Shown one piece after another: positions 16,666-25,047 of a stretch of 39,451 bases of DNA (position 1 is the first letter of the stretch; each line of letters opens with the position of its first letter). The notes under the pieces were generated by a model that saw only the letters and a program-made list of their open reading frames with translations, was not told where the DNA came from and searched no databases. The stretch lies in contig JAFTGB010000006.1 of assembly GCA_017458125.1 (NCBI GenBank), forward strand, positions 1-39,451, given 5' to 3'. The translations under genes and the position numbers were made by a program. This DNA comes from Prevotella sp. (lineage in GTDB: Bacteria > Bacteroidota > Bacteroidia > Bacteroidales > Bacteroidaceae).

Positions 16666-18015
16666 ATGGAACTGGATGTTTTGACAGCCGTCTCGCCTAT
16701 TGACGGCCGTTACAGAAGTAAGACAAAGGATTTGGCAGGATATTTTTCGGAGTATGCGTTGATACGCTACCGTGTCCGCGTGGAGATAGAGTATTTCATC
16801 ACACTGTGCGAACTGCCCCTGCCGCAATTGCAGGATTTCGACCATAGCCTGTTTGAGTCGCTGCGCGACATTTACCGCAACTTTACGGAGAAGGATGCTG
16901 CCCGAGTGAAAGAAATCGAGCAGACCACCAACCATGACGTCAAGGCTGTGGAGTATTTCATCAAAGAAAAGATTGACGTGCTCAGCGGTTTTCCCGTTGA
17001 GGCCAAAGAGTTCATCCACTTCGGACTGACCTCGCAAGACATCAACAACACCAGCGTGCCACTAAGCATCAAGGAGGCCTTGGAGCAGGTGTACTACCCG
17101 TTGGTGGAGGAGCTGATAGAGCAGTTGAACGACTACGCCGAGCAGTGGAAGAACGTGCCCATGCTGGCCAAGACGCACGGTCAGCCGGCTTCGCCCACAC
17201 GCTTAGGCAAGGAGGTCATGGTCTACGTCTACCGCTTGGAGGAGCAGTTGCGTGCCCTGAAGGACACGCCCGTCACTGCCAAGTTCGGTGGAGCCACGGG
17301 CAACTTCAACGCCCACCACGTAGCCTACCCGCAGTATGACTGGCGCGAGTTCGGCAACCAGTTCGTTAGCGAGAAGTTAGAGCTGGAGCGTGAGCAGTGG
17401 ACGACGCAGATATCGAACTACGACTGGCTCGGTGCCATCTTTGACGCCATGCGCCGCATCAATACCATCATCATCGACTTGGACCGCGACTTCTGGATGT
17501 ATATCTCGATGGAGTATTTCAAGCAGAAGATCAAGGCCGGCGAGGTGGGCAGCAGTGCCATGCCGCACAAGGTGAACCCCATAGACTTCGAGAACTCGGA
17601 GGGCAACCTCGGCATGGCCAATGCCGTGCTGCAGTTCTTAGCTCAGAAGCTGCCCGTCAGCCGTCTGCAGCGCGACCTCACCGACTCGACGGTGCTGCGT
17701 AACGTGGGCGTGCCCATGGGACATGCGCTCATTGCCCTGCAGAGCACGCTGAAAGGTCTGCGCAAGCTCATCCTCAACGAGGAGAAGTTGCAGGAAGACC
17801 TGGACAACACATGGGCCGTGGTGGCTGAGGCCATCCAGACCATTCTGCGCCGCGAGGCCTATCCGCACCCCTACGAGGCACTGAAGGCACTGACCCGTAC
17901 CAACCAGAAGATGACGGAGGAGACCATCCACGCCTTTATCCAGCAGTTGGAGGTCAGCGACGAGGTGAAGGCCGAGCTCATGGCTATCACTCCCATGAAC
18001 TATACTGGAATTTAA
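16666..18015 (+). CDS. purB: Adenylosuccinate lyase
   Basis: This 449-residue fumarase/aspartase-superfamily enzyme cleaves SAICAR and adenylosuccinate in purine synthesis. The family signature SSAMPHKVNPIDFENSEGN lies near residues 295-313, with the catalytic serine loop at its start. TSQDINNT (near 122) and KTHGQPASPT (near 165) supply the other active-site segments. Length and the MELDVLTAVSPIDGRY start match the E. coli-like subgroup rather than the shorter Gram-positive form. It heads a same-strand run with the pseudouridine synthase (72-nt gap) and asnS, and no promoter was recognised between them. Confidence 0.97.
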   Translation: MELDVLTAVSPIDGRYRSKTKDLAGYFSEYALIRYRVRVEIEYFITLCELPLPQLQDFDHSLFESLRDIYRNFTEKDAARVKEIEQTTNHDVKAVEYFIKEKIDVLSGFPVEAKEFIHFGLTSQDINNTSVPLSIKEALEQVYYPLVEELIEQLNDYAEQWKNVPMLAKTHGQPASPTRLGKEVMVYVYRLEEQLRALKDTPVTAKFGGATGNFNAHHVAYPQYDWREFGNQFVSEKLELEREQWTTQISNYDWLGAIFDAMRRINTIIIDLDRDFWMYISMEYFKQKIKAGEVGSSAMPHKVNPIDFENSEGNLGMANAVLQFLAQKLPVSRLQRDLTDSTVLRNVGVPMGHALIALQSTLKGLRKLILNEEKLQEDLDNTWAVVAEAIQTILRREAYPHPYEALKALTRTNQKMTEETIHAFIQQLEVSDEVKAELMAITPMNYTGI

Positions 18016-18087
18016 GCTTATAACACTTATATTTATCAACACACGAAGAGCCGTGAGGTTCTCAAAAAAAACAAAAGGAATAACATT

Positions 18088-19464
18088 ATGGAATTTGAAA
18101 ACGAAAAGAAAAACGAAGAGATGTCTGCTGACCAGCAGAACACACAGAACAACCACGAAGGTGGCTATCAGGGCTTTCGCCCCGGACGCTCACCGCGTCC
18201 CCGCATCCATCAGCCCCGACCCTATAACGCTCAGCAGGGCGGCTACAACCGTAATTACAACCAGGAGGAAGGCGGCTTTCGCCCAGAGGGCTTCGGCGCC
18301 GGCCTGCAAGGCGGTGCTCCCCAGCGTGGCGGCTACCGTCCCCGTAGCAATTATAACAACAACGAGGGTGGCTATCGTCCGCGCTCGCAGTACGGTCAGC
18401 AGGGTGGCTATCAGCCCCGTCAGGGCGGCTACCGTCCTCGCTACAATCAGCAGCAGGATGGCGAGGGTGGCTACCGTCCTCGCTCGCAGTACGGCCAGCA
18501 GGGTGGCTACCAGCCCCGCGAAGGCGGCTACCAGCCCCGTCAGGGCGGTTACGGTCAGCAGCGTCAGGGTGGCTACCTGCAGCGTGGCGGCTACGGCCAG
18601 CAGCGTCAGGGTGGCTACCAGCAGCGTGGTGGCTACGGTCAGCAGCGTCAGGGCGGCTTCCGTCCCCATCGTGGCGGTTATGACCCCAATGCCAAGTATT
18701 CGATGAAGAAACGCATAGAGTACAAGGAGGAGAACTACGACCCGAACGAGCCCATCCGTCTGAACAAGTTCCTGGCCAATGCCGGTGTGTGCAGCCGTCG
18801 TGAGGCTGACGAGTTCATCCAGGCTGGCGTGGTGACCGTCAACGGACAGGTGGTCACCGAGCTGGGTACCAAGGTGCTGCGCACCGACGAGGTGAAGTTT
18901 CACGACGCTCCCGTTACACCGGAGAAGAAGGTGTACGTGCTGCTCAACAAGCCCAAGGACTACGTGACCACCAGCGACGACCCGCAGCAGCGCAAGACGG
19001 TGATGGATCTAGTGAAGGGTGCCTGCCCAGAGCGCATCTACCCCGTGGGTCGTCTGGACCGTAACACGACGGGCGTGCTGCTGCTGACGAACGACGGCGA
19101 CCTGGCCTCGAAGCTGACGCATCCCAAGTTCCTGAAGAAGAAGATTTACCACGTCCACTTGGACAAAAACCTGACGGCTCACGACATGCAGATGATAGCC
19201 GACGGTATCACCTTGGAGGACGGCGACATCAAGGCCGATGCCATAGAGTATGCTGACGACAAGGACAAGAAGTCCATCGGCATCGAGATACACTCGGGCA
19301 AGAACCGCATCGTGCGCCGCATCTTCGAGAGCTTAGGCTATAAGGTGACCAAGCTCGACCGCGTGCAGTTTGCCGGTTTGACCAAGAAGAACGTGCGCCG
19401 CGGCGACTGGCGCTACCTGACCGAAGAGGAGGTAGACCGCCTGCGCATGGGTGCGTATGAATAA
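18088..19464 (+). CDS. RsuA/RluB-type rRNA pseudouridine synthase with long Gly/Tyr/Arg/Gln-rich N-terminus
   Basis: This is a 458-residue protein. Residues about 1-205 are low complexity, built of GGYRPR, GGYQPRQ and GGYGQQRQ units, an RGG/prion-like disordered region. An S4 RNA-binding domain follows (IRLNKFLANAGVCSRREADE, about 215-275). The catalytic domain (about 275-450) contains the pseudouridine-synthase motif PVGRLDRNTTGVLLLTNDGD with the catalytic Asp, and KNRIVRRIFESLGY. RsuA/RluB/RluF enzymes isomerise single uridines in 16S or 23S rRNA; which one cannot be assigned here. The tandem units at DNA level (about 18350-18670) make this region prone to length change. Confidence 0.9.
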   Translation: MEFENEKKNEEMSADQQNTQNNHEGGYQGFRPGRSPRPRIHQPRPYNAQQGGYNRNYNQEEGGFRPEGFGAGLQGGAPQRGGYRPRSNYNNNEGGYRPRSQYGQQGGYQPRQGGYRPRYNQQQDGEGGYRPRSQYGQQGGYQPREGGYQPRQGGYGQQRQGGYLQRGGYGQQRQGGYQQRGGYGQQRQGGFRPHRGGYDPNAKYSMKKRIEYKEENYDPNEPIRLNKFLANAGVCSRREADEFIQAGVVTVNGQVVTELGTKVLRTDEVKFHDAPVTPEKKVYVLLNKPKDYVTTSDDPQQRKTVMDLVKGACPERIYPVGRLDRNTTGVLLLTNDGDLASKLTHPKFLKKKIYHVHLDKNLTAHDMQMIADGITLEDGDIKADAIEYADDKDKKSIGIEIHSGKNRIVRRIFESLGYKVTKLDRVQFAGLTKKNVRRGDWRYLTEEEVDRLRMGAYE

Positions 19465-19506
19465 AGTAAGTTCCGTATGTTGCTATACTATAGCAACAAA
19501 CATAAC

Positions 19507-20955
19507 ATGAAGACAATGAAAAGAACAAAGATAGTTGACGTACTGCAAAGTACGGATTATGGAAAGGAAGTGTGTGTGAAGGGCTGGGTGCGTTCGCACC
19601 GTGGCAACAAGAACGTTGACTTCATTGCCCTGAACGATGGCTCTACCATCAAGACGGTGCAGGTGGTAGCCGACCCGACGAAGTTCGATGAGGAGCTGCT
19701 GAAGCAGATTACCACCGGAGCCTGCATCTGTGCTGTCGGTACGCTGGTGGAAAGCCAGGGTGCCGGACAGAGTAGCGAGATACAGGCTACGCAGCTGGAG
19801 GTCTACGGTCTGTGCGACAACACCTATCCGATGCAGAAGAAGGGCCAGTCGTTCGAGATGATGCGCAAGAACGCCCACATGCGTCTGCGTACCAATACGT
19901 TCGGTGCCGTCATGCGCATACGCCACAACATGGCTATGGCCATCCACACCTATTTCCACGAGCATGGCTTCTTCTATTTCCACACGCCGCTGATTACCGC
20001 CAGCGATTGCGAAGGAGCAGGCAACATGTTCCAGGTGACAACCAAAAACCTGTATGACCTGAAGAAGGACGAGAACGGGAAGATTATCTACGACGACGAC
20101 TTCTTCGGCGAACAGACCTCGCTGACCGTCTCGGGACAGTTAGAGGGTGAGCTGGGCGCCACGGCTTTGGGTGCCATCTACACTTTCGGCCCCACGTTCC
20201 GTGCCGAGAACTCCAATACGCCGCGCCATCTGGCTGAGTTCTGGATGGTGGAGCCCGAGGTGGCTTTCATGGATCAGGAAGAGCTGATGGACTTGGAGGA
20301 AGACTTCATCAAATACTGCGTGCGCTGGGCTTTGGACAACTGCAAGGACGACCTGCAGTTCCTGAACCAGATGATAGACAAGTCATTGATAGCCCGTCTG
20401 GAGGGTGTGCTGAACGAGACCTTCATCCGTCTGCCTTATACGGAGGGTATCAACATCCTGCAGGAGGCCATCAAGAAGGGTAAGAAGTTTGAGTTCCCCT
20501 GCAACTGGGGCGACGACTTGGCTTCGGAGCACGAGCGCTACTTGGTGGAGGAGCACTTCAAGAAGCCCGTCATCATGACCGACTATCCGCGGGCTTTCAA
20601 GTCGTTCTACATGAAGCAGAACGAGGATACGGCCGATGGCGGCAGCGTGGGCTACAAGGGCGCTGTGGCTCCCGGTCCTACGATGCAGGGCACCGACGTG
20701 CTGTTCCCGCAGATTGGTGAGATTATCGGCGGCTCGGTGCGCGAGGCGGACTATGACAAGCTGATGAGCGAGATTAAGCGCCGCGACATGGATATGACTC
20801 ACCTGTGGTGGTACATTGACACGCGCCGCTGGGGTTCCTGTCCGCACGCTGGCTTCGGCTTAGGCTTCGAGCGTCTCATCCTGTTCGTCACCGGCATGCA
20901 GAACATCCGCGACGTCATCCCCTTCCCCCGTACTCCTAAGAGCGCCGAGTTCTAA
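19507..20955 (+). CDS. asnS: Asparaginyl-tRNA synthetase
   Basis: This class IIb synthetase of about 482 residues has an N-terminal OB-fold anticodon-binding domain ([20 protein letters not shown]). The class II core follows, with motif 2 ([20 protein letters not shown]) and motif 3 ([15 protein letters not shown]). FRAENSNT and the absence of the archaeal AspRS pattern support Asn specificity. It starts at ATG 19507; a second ATG at 19516 is equally possible. Its last 96 nt overlap antisense with the end of the LolD-type gene on the other strand, including the motif 3 region. Likely transcribed with purB and the pseudouridine synthase gene, 42 nt after the latter. Confidence 0.97.
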   Translation: MKTMKRTKIVDVLQSTDYGKEVCVKGWVRSHRGNKNVDFIALNDGSTIKTVQVVADPTKFDEELLKQITTGACICAVGTLVESQGAGQSSEIQATQLEVYGLCDNTYPMQKKGQSFEMMRKNAHMRLRTNTFGAVMRIRHNMAMAIHTYFHEHGFFYFHTPLITASDCEGAGNMFQVTTKNLYDLKKDENGKIIYDDDFFGEQTSLTVSGQLEGELGATALGAIYTFGPTFRAENSNTPRHLAEFWMVEPEVAFMDQEELMDLEEDFIKYCVRWALDNCKDDLQFLNQMIDKSLIARLEGVLNETFIRLPYTEGINILQEAIKKGKKFEFPCNWGDDLASEHERYLVEEHFKKPVIMTDYPRAFKSFYMKQNEDTADGGSVGYKGAVAPGPTMQGTDVLFPQIGEIIGGSVREADYDKLMSEIKRRDMDMTHLWWYIDTRRWGSCPHAGFGLGFERLILFVTGMQNIRDVIPFPRTPKSAEF

Positions 20956-21627
20956 AGGAGCCGGAGTTTCCGGGACACTTTCTAACAAACCGTCGCGCAT
21001 CTTAATGGTGCGGTCGGTGATGCTGGCCAGACCTTCGTCATGAGTAACGATGACGAAGGTCTGGCCGTATTGGTTTCGCAGGTCAAAGAACAGTTGGTGC
21101 AGCTCCTCCTTGTTCTTGGAGTCTAACGAGCCGCTGGGCTCGTCGGCCAGGATGACGGCAGGGTTGTTGACCAGTGCACGGGCTACGGCCACGCGCTGTT
21201 TCTCGCCGCCCGACAGTTCGTTGGGCTTGTGCTGTGCACGGTCGGTCAGTCCCATGAACTGCAACAGTTCCATGGCGCGCTGGCGGGCTGCCTTGTTGGA
21301 CGTACCGGCGATGTAAGCAGGGATAAGGATGTTCTCCAATGCCGTAAACTCAGGCAACAGCTGGTGGAATTGGAACACGAAGCCGATGTGGCGGTTGCGG
21401 AAGTCGCTCAGTTTCTTGCTTGACAGTCCCGTGGTGTCGATGCCGTCGACGCAGACGGTGCCGGCGTCGGGACGGTCCAGGGTGCCGATAATCTGTAGCA
21501 GGGTGGTCTTGCCCGCTCCGCTGGGACCGACGATACTGACCACTTCGCCCCGCTCTATGTGCAGGTCGATGCCTTTGAGCACTTCTAATGAGCCGAAGCT
21601 CTTCTTGATGCCTTTGATGTCTATCAT
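20860..21627 (-). CDS. LolD-type ABC transporter ATP-binding protein
   Basis: This 255-residue ATPase has Walker [11 protein letters not shown]-loop [17 protein letters not shown], signature LSGGEKQR, Walker B VILADEP and H-loop VTHDEG. The [13 protein letters not shown] pattern is that of LolD/MacB-type ATPases, which extract lipoproteins or drive MacB-like mechanotransmission. No membrane partner (LolC/E) is adjacent. The family usually ends near residue 220-225. The last 30 or so residues here (after PETPAP) are encoded antisense to asnS, an overlap of 96 nt. It starts only 3 nt after the stop of the CPA2 antiporter gene, so the two are co-transcribed. Confidence 0.88.
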   Translation of the reverse strand: MIDIKGIKKSFGSLEVLKGIDLHIERGEVVSIVGPSGAGKTTLLQIIGTLDRPDAGTVCVDGIDTTGLSSKKLSDFRNRHIGFVFQFHQLLPEFTALENILIPAYIAGTSNKAARQRAMELLQFMGLTDRAQHKPNELSGGEKQRVAVARALVNNPAVILADEPSGSLDSKNKEELHQLFFDLRNQYGQTFVIVTHDEGLASITDRTIKMRDGLLESVPETPAPLELGALRSTGEGDDVADVLHAGDEQDETLEA

Positions 21628-21630
21628 TGT

Positions 21631-23754
21631 CTATCTTTTTTTATTTATCCACCGCGCTATGGCGTCATAGATGCTGCTCTCCTCCTGATGCTGTGCCGCG
21701 GTGAAGGTCATGCTGTCCTCCTTCTGCTCGCCGTACTGGTCGGGGAAGATAATCATGAGGTTCTTGCCCGAGAAGTGTTGCATCAGCTCGTTGGGCAGCC
21801 GCTCCAAGGCGTTCTTGTACGAGATGGTGCCCTTACGGGCGGTGATGACCACGAACATGTGGTCGTCGCTGACGTGGGCGGCCAGCGTGGGCAGCTCGTT
21901 CCAGTGAGCCATATAGGTGTACTCAGCGCGCACGCTGGGATGGTGGTTGTTGATGTATTCGCGGATGAGTTCTAACGACTCTTCGCGCCCGTGGAACTGG
22001 ATGCGGCAGTCCAGGTTGCTGGCCATGCGGCTCAGGCGTTCCAGCCAGCGGTGGAAGCCTGGCTCGAACTCCGCCCTGGAGGGCACCACCACCTGTATGC
22101 GTCGCAGCGTGTTCAGCGGTTGTACGAAGCGGGTGAGTACAATCTGGCGGTTCAGGCCGTTGTAGAGGCTCTGTATGAACTCTCCCCAGAACTTGGGGTT
22201 GACATCGGTGTGGACGTGCATGCCCATGATGATTTCGGAGGCACTGAACTCGCGGAAGGCATGCTTGATGCCGTTGGCGATGTTGGTGGCCAAGCGCACC
22301 TGTGTCTGCATGTGAATGTCGGAGGCCGCCGCACGTTGCTGCAACCGCTCCAGCAGTCGCAGTCCCTCCTCGCGGTGGGTGACGGAGCTGGTGTCGTCGT
22401 ACACAACGTTCAGGGCCACCAGTCCGCGGTTCAGCTTTTGGTTGCGCACCATGATAGCCAGCTCTAACAGTTGCGGGGCTATGTCGGGGTACTTTACGCA
22501 AATCAGTATCTTCTCGTCGTCCTGCTGTGTCGTCAGGGGGGTCTGCTGCACTTTCTCGTTCAGGATAATCTGCTGGGCGGCGTGCTCGGTCATCATGGTG
22601 GAGATGATGCAGGTGATGAGTATCATGATGACGACTCCGTTCAGCATCTCGTTGTTCACCAAATACTGCCCTGGGCTGACCTCTAACCGCATGCCCACCA
22701 TGACCATGGCTATAGCACCGGCAGCATGGGCACAGGTGAGTCCGAACATCATGTTGCCCGCCGACTTTGGCAGTCGGAACAGCAGGCTCGACAGGTAGGC
22801 GGCCACAGCCTTGCCGAAGGTGCCGAAAAAGGCTATCAGTGCCACCACCCATAGCATGTGCGGGCCTTCAAAGAGCGTCTTGATGTTGATGAGCATGCCC
22901 ACGCCGATGAGGAAGTAGGGGATGAACAAGGCGTTGCCGATGAACTCGATGCGGTTCATCAGCGGCGACACATGGGGAATGAAGCGGTTCAGGATGAGTC
23001 CGGCCAGAAAAGCTCCCACGATGCCCTCGACACCGATGAGCTCCGACATGGCTGCCGACAGGAACATGACGGCCAAGACGAAGATGAACTGCATGACGGC
23101 ATCCGAATAGCGGCGCAGGAAGTAGCGCGCCAACCGTGGTATGAGCCATACGCACAGGATGCAGAACAGGGAGAACTTCAACAGGAACATGAGCCAGAAC
23201 ACGGCTCCCGTGTCTTCGCCGTAAGCCGCCGACAGGGCCGCCAGCATCATCAGTGCCAAGAAAAGCGAAATCATCGACGACCCCACGCTCAGCATGACGC
23301 TGGAGTGGCGTTGCAGTCCGTATCGCGAGATGATGGGGTAGGCGATGAGCGTGTTGGAGGCCATGATGCAGCCCAGCAGGAACGATGCCGTGTGCGAGTA
23401 GTCCAGTAGCCAGCGCGACATGCCATAGGTCAGTGCCAGCGGCACCAGGCATGTCAGCAGTCCGAACAGCAGGAAGCGCCGCGAGTTCTTCTTCACACTC
23501 TCCATGTCCATCTCCAGTCCGGCCAGAAACATGATGTATAGCAGGCCGACCTTTCCGAACAGCTCGAACGACGAGTCGCGCTCCAGAATGTTCAGTCCGT
23601 ATTTGCCCACCACCATGCCTGCCAGCACCATGCCGATGATGTGCGGGATGCGTAGCTTACCCATGATGATGGGAGCAGAAAGGATGATGAGCAGCACGAC
23701 AAAGAAGATGAGTGTCGGGCTCGTAATGGGGAAATATGTTGTTAACAGCACCAT
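21631..23754 (-). CDS. CPA2 family cation:proton antiporter with C-terminal USP-like region
   Basis: This 707-residue protein has a Kef/NapA-type sodium/hydrogen exchanger domain of about 12 membrane segments (residues about 10-390; IPHIIGMVLAGMVVGKYGLN and GVEGIVGAFLAGLILNRFIP are characteristic). A soluble region of about 310 residues follows, resembling tandem universal-stress-protein folds (ILICVKYPDIAPQLLELAI, NRQIVLTRFVQPLNTLRRI). Such tails are common in Bacteroidota antiporters and are thought to sense nucleotides or redox state. No TrkA-N/RCK domain was recognised. The -7 element TATCTTTG (23763-23770) ends 8 nt before the ATG, so the leader is very short. It heads a two-gene unit with the LolD-type ATPase. 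Confidence 0.92.
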   Translation of the reverse strand: MVLLTTYFPITSPTLIFFVVLLIILSAPIIMGKLRIPHIIGMVLAGMVVGKYGLNILERDSSFELFGKVGLLYIMFLAGLEMDMESVKKNSRRFLLFGLLTCLVPLALTYGMSRWLLDYSHTASFLLGCIMASNTLIAYPIISRYGLQRHSSVMLSVGSSMISLFLALMMLAALSAAYGEDTGAVFWLMFLLKFSLFCILCVWLIPRLARYFLRRYSDAVMQFIFVLAVMFLSAAMSELIGVEGIVGAFLAGLILNRFIPHVSPLMNRIEFIGNALFIPYFLIGVGMLINIKTLFEGPHMLWVVALIAFFGTFGKAVAAYLSSLLFRLPKSAGNMMFGLTCAHAAGAIAMVMVGMRLEVSPGQYLVNNEMLNGVVIMILITCIISTMMTEHAAQQIILNEKVQQTPLTTQQDDEKILICVKYPDIAPQLLELAIMVRNQKLNRGLVALNVVYDDTSSVTHREEGLRLLERLQQRAAASDIHMQTQVRLATNIANGIKHAFREFSASEIIMGMHVHTDVNPKFWGEFIQSLYNGLNRQIVLTRFVQPLNTLRRIQVVVPSRAEFEPGFHRWLERLSRMASNLDCRIQFHGREESLELIREYINNHHPSVRAEYTYMAHWNELPTLAAHVSDDHMFVVITARKGTISYKNALERLPNELMQHFSGKNLMIIFPDQYGEQKEDSMTFTAAQHQEESSIYDAIARWINKKR

Positions 23755-23762
23755 TTTGATTG

Positions 23763-23770
23763 CAAAGATA
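23763..23770 (-). promoter_or_regulatory. -7 element of the antiporter gene, almost touching the start codon
   Basis: TATCTTTG followed by GCA lies 8 nt upstream of ATG 23754 on the reverse strand. The upstream region, where a -33 would sit, is the 7-bp tandem repeat at 23777-23804. Confidence 0.65.
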
Positions 23771-23776
23771 CGAAAT

Positions 23777-23804
23777 AATTCTTAATTCTTAATTCTTAAT
23801 TCTT
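23777..23804. repeat. Four exact copies of AATTCTT between divergent promoters
   Basis: AATTCTT is repeated four times without change. The tract fills the space between the -7 element of the antiporter gene (minus) and the -7 element of asd (plus), covering the -33 position of both. Confidence 0.9.
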
Positions 23805-23814
23805 ATTTTATTTG

Positions 23815-23822
23815 TACCTTTG
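23815..23822 (+). promoter_or_regulatory. -7 element of asd
   Basis: TACCTTTG followed by GCA. The -33 position (about 23793) lies inside the AATTCTT tandem repeat. The predicted leader is about 30 nt. Confidence 0.65.
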
Positions 23823-23857
23823 CACCCGAATTTAACCAACGAAAAGAAATCAGGCTT

Positions 23858-24880
23858 ATGAAAGTAGCTATTGTAGGCGCAAGTGGCGCTGTTGGTCAGG
23901 AGTTTCTGCGTATCCTTGACCAGAGAAATTTCCCCATGGATGAATTGGTGCTTTTCGGCTCCGAGCGGTCGGCAGGCACGACATACACTTTCCGCGGCAA
24001 GGAGCTGACCGTCAAGCTGCTGCAGCACAACGACGACTTCCGCGACATCGACATCGCTTTCACGTCGGCTGGTGCCGGCACGTCCAAGGAGTTTGCCGAG
24101 ACCATCACTAAGTACGGCTGTGTCATGATTGACAACTCCAGCGCTTTCCGCATGGACGACGACGTACCCTTGGTAGTGCCCGAGTGCAATGCTGAGGATG
24201 CCCTGAACCGTCCCCGTGGCATCATTGCCAACCCCAACTGCACCACCATTATGATGGTTGTCGTGCTGCAACCCTTGGAGCAGCTGTCGCACATCAAGCG
24301 CATCCACGTCAGCTCGTACCAGAGTGCTTCCGGTGCCGGTGCCGCTGCCATGGCCGAGCTACAGCAGCAGTATAAGGAGATGGTGGAAGAGGGCGAGGTG
24401 AAGACCATCAAGAAGTTCCCCCACCAGCTGGCCTACAATGTTATTCCCCAGATTGACGTCTTCCAGCCCAACGGTTATACGAAGGAGGAGATGAAGATGT
24501 ATAACGAGACGCGCAAGATTATGCATACCGACGCCAAGTGCTCGGCCATGTGCGTGCGTGTCAGCTCGTTGCGCTCCCATTCCGAGAGTGTGTGGATAGA
24601 GACGGAGCGTCCCCTCAGCGTCGAGGAAGCCCAGCAGGCCATTGCCGCTGCACCCGGCTGTACCTTAGTTGACGACCCCGCCACGCTCACTTACCCCATG
24701 CCGCTTGAGACGGCTGGCAAGGACGACGTTTATGTCGGCCGCGTGCGTAAGGACTTGGCCGACGAGAACGGGCTGACCTTCTGGCTCTCTGGCGACCAGA
24801 TACGCAAGGGTGCCGCGCTGAATGCCGTCCAGATTGGCGAATACCTGGTGCAAGCGAGAGACTTGCCATGCTTTGCATGA
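23858..24880 (+). CDS. asd: Aspartate-semialdehyde dehydrogenase
   Basis: This 340-residue enzyme reduces aspartyl phosphate to aspartate semialdehyde, the branch point to lysine/diaminopimelate, threonine and methionine. The NADP-binding motif [10 protein letters not shown] (7-16), the catalytic Cys128 in [15 protein letters not shown] and the substrate residues around [10 protein letters not shown] are all present. Length is normal for the short asd family. It stands alone on the plus strand, shares a divergent promoter region with the antiporter gene, and is followed by a strong hairpin at 24971-25006. Confidence 0.97.
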   Translation: MKVAIVGASGAVGQEFLRILDQRNFPMDELVLFGSERSAGTTYTFRGKELTVKLLQHNDDFRDIDIAFTSAGAGTSKEFAETITKYGCVMIDNSSAFRMDDDVPLVVPECNAEDALNRPRGIIANPNCTTIMMVVVLQPLEQLSHIKRIHVSSYQSASGAGAAAMAELQQQYKEMVEEGEVKTIKKFPHQLAYNVIPQIDVFQPNGYTKEEMKMYNETRKIMHTDAKCSAMCVRVSSLRSHSESVWIETERPLSVEEAQQAIAAAPGCTLVDDPATLTYPMPLETAGKDDVYVGRVRKDLADENGLTFWLSGDQIRKGAALNAVQIGEYLVQARDLPCFA

Positions 24881-24970
24881 GCGAGTCCGAGTGCAGCAAG
24901 GTATGACCAACGTCAATACCTTATCAAGGTGGGCAACGTGAAGTAAAACGGCCCGCCGCTCTACGTATAA

Positions 24971-25006
24971 CGACCGCCCGCTTGTCGATTGACGAGCGGG
25001 CGGTCG
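24971..25006. terminator. 16-bp hairpin between convergent asd and DUF6850 genes
   Basis: CGACCGCCCGCTTGTC pairs with GACGAGCGGGCGGTCG around GATT, with one G-T wobble. It lies between two converging genes and could end transcription from both sides. T-runs are short on either side (CTGTTTG), so efficiency is uncertain. Confidence 0.65.
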
Positions 25007-25047
25007 CTGTTTGTCGCACGGTTGCACACCGTAGCTTTGCTGCGTAG

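Noticed and set aside
18053-18706. 217-residue Ala/Thr/Val-rich frame over the GGY repeat region
   Set aside because: It is the +1 frame of the tandem repeat DNA; the frame that continues into the S4 and catalytic domains is the real one.
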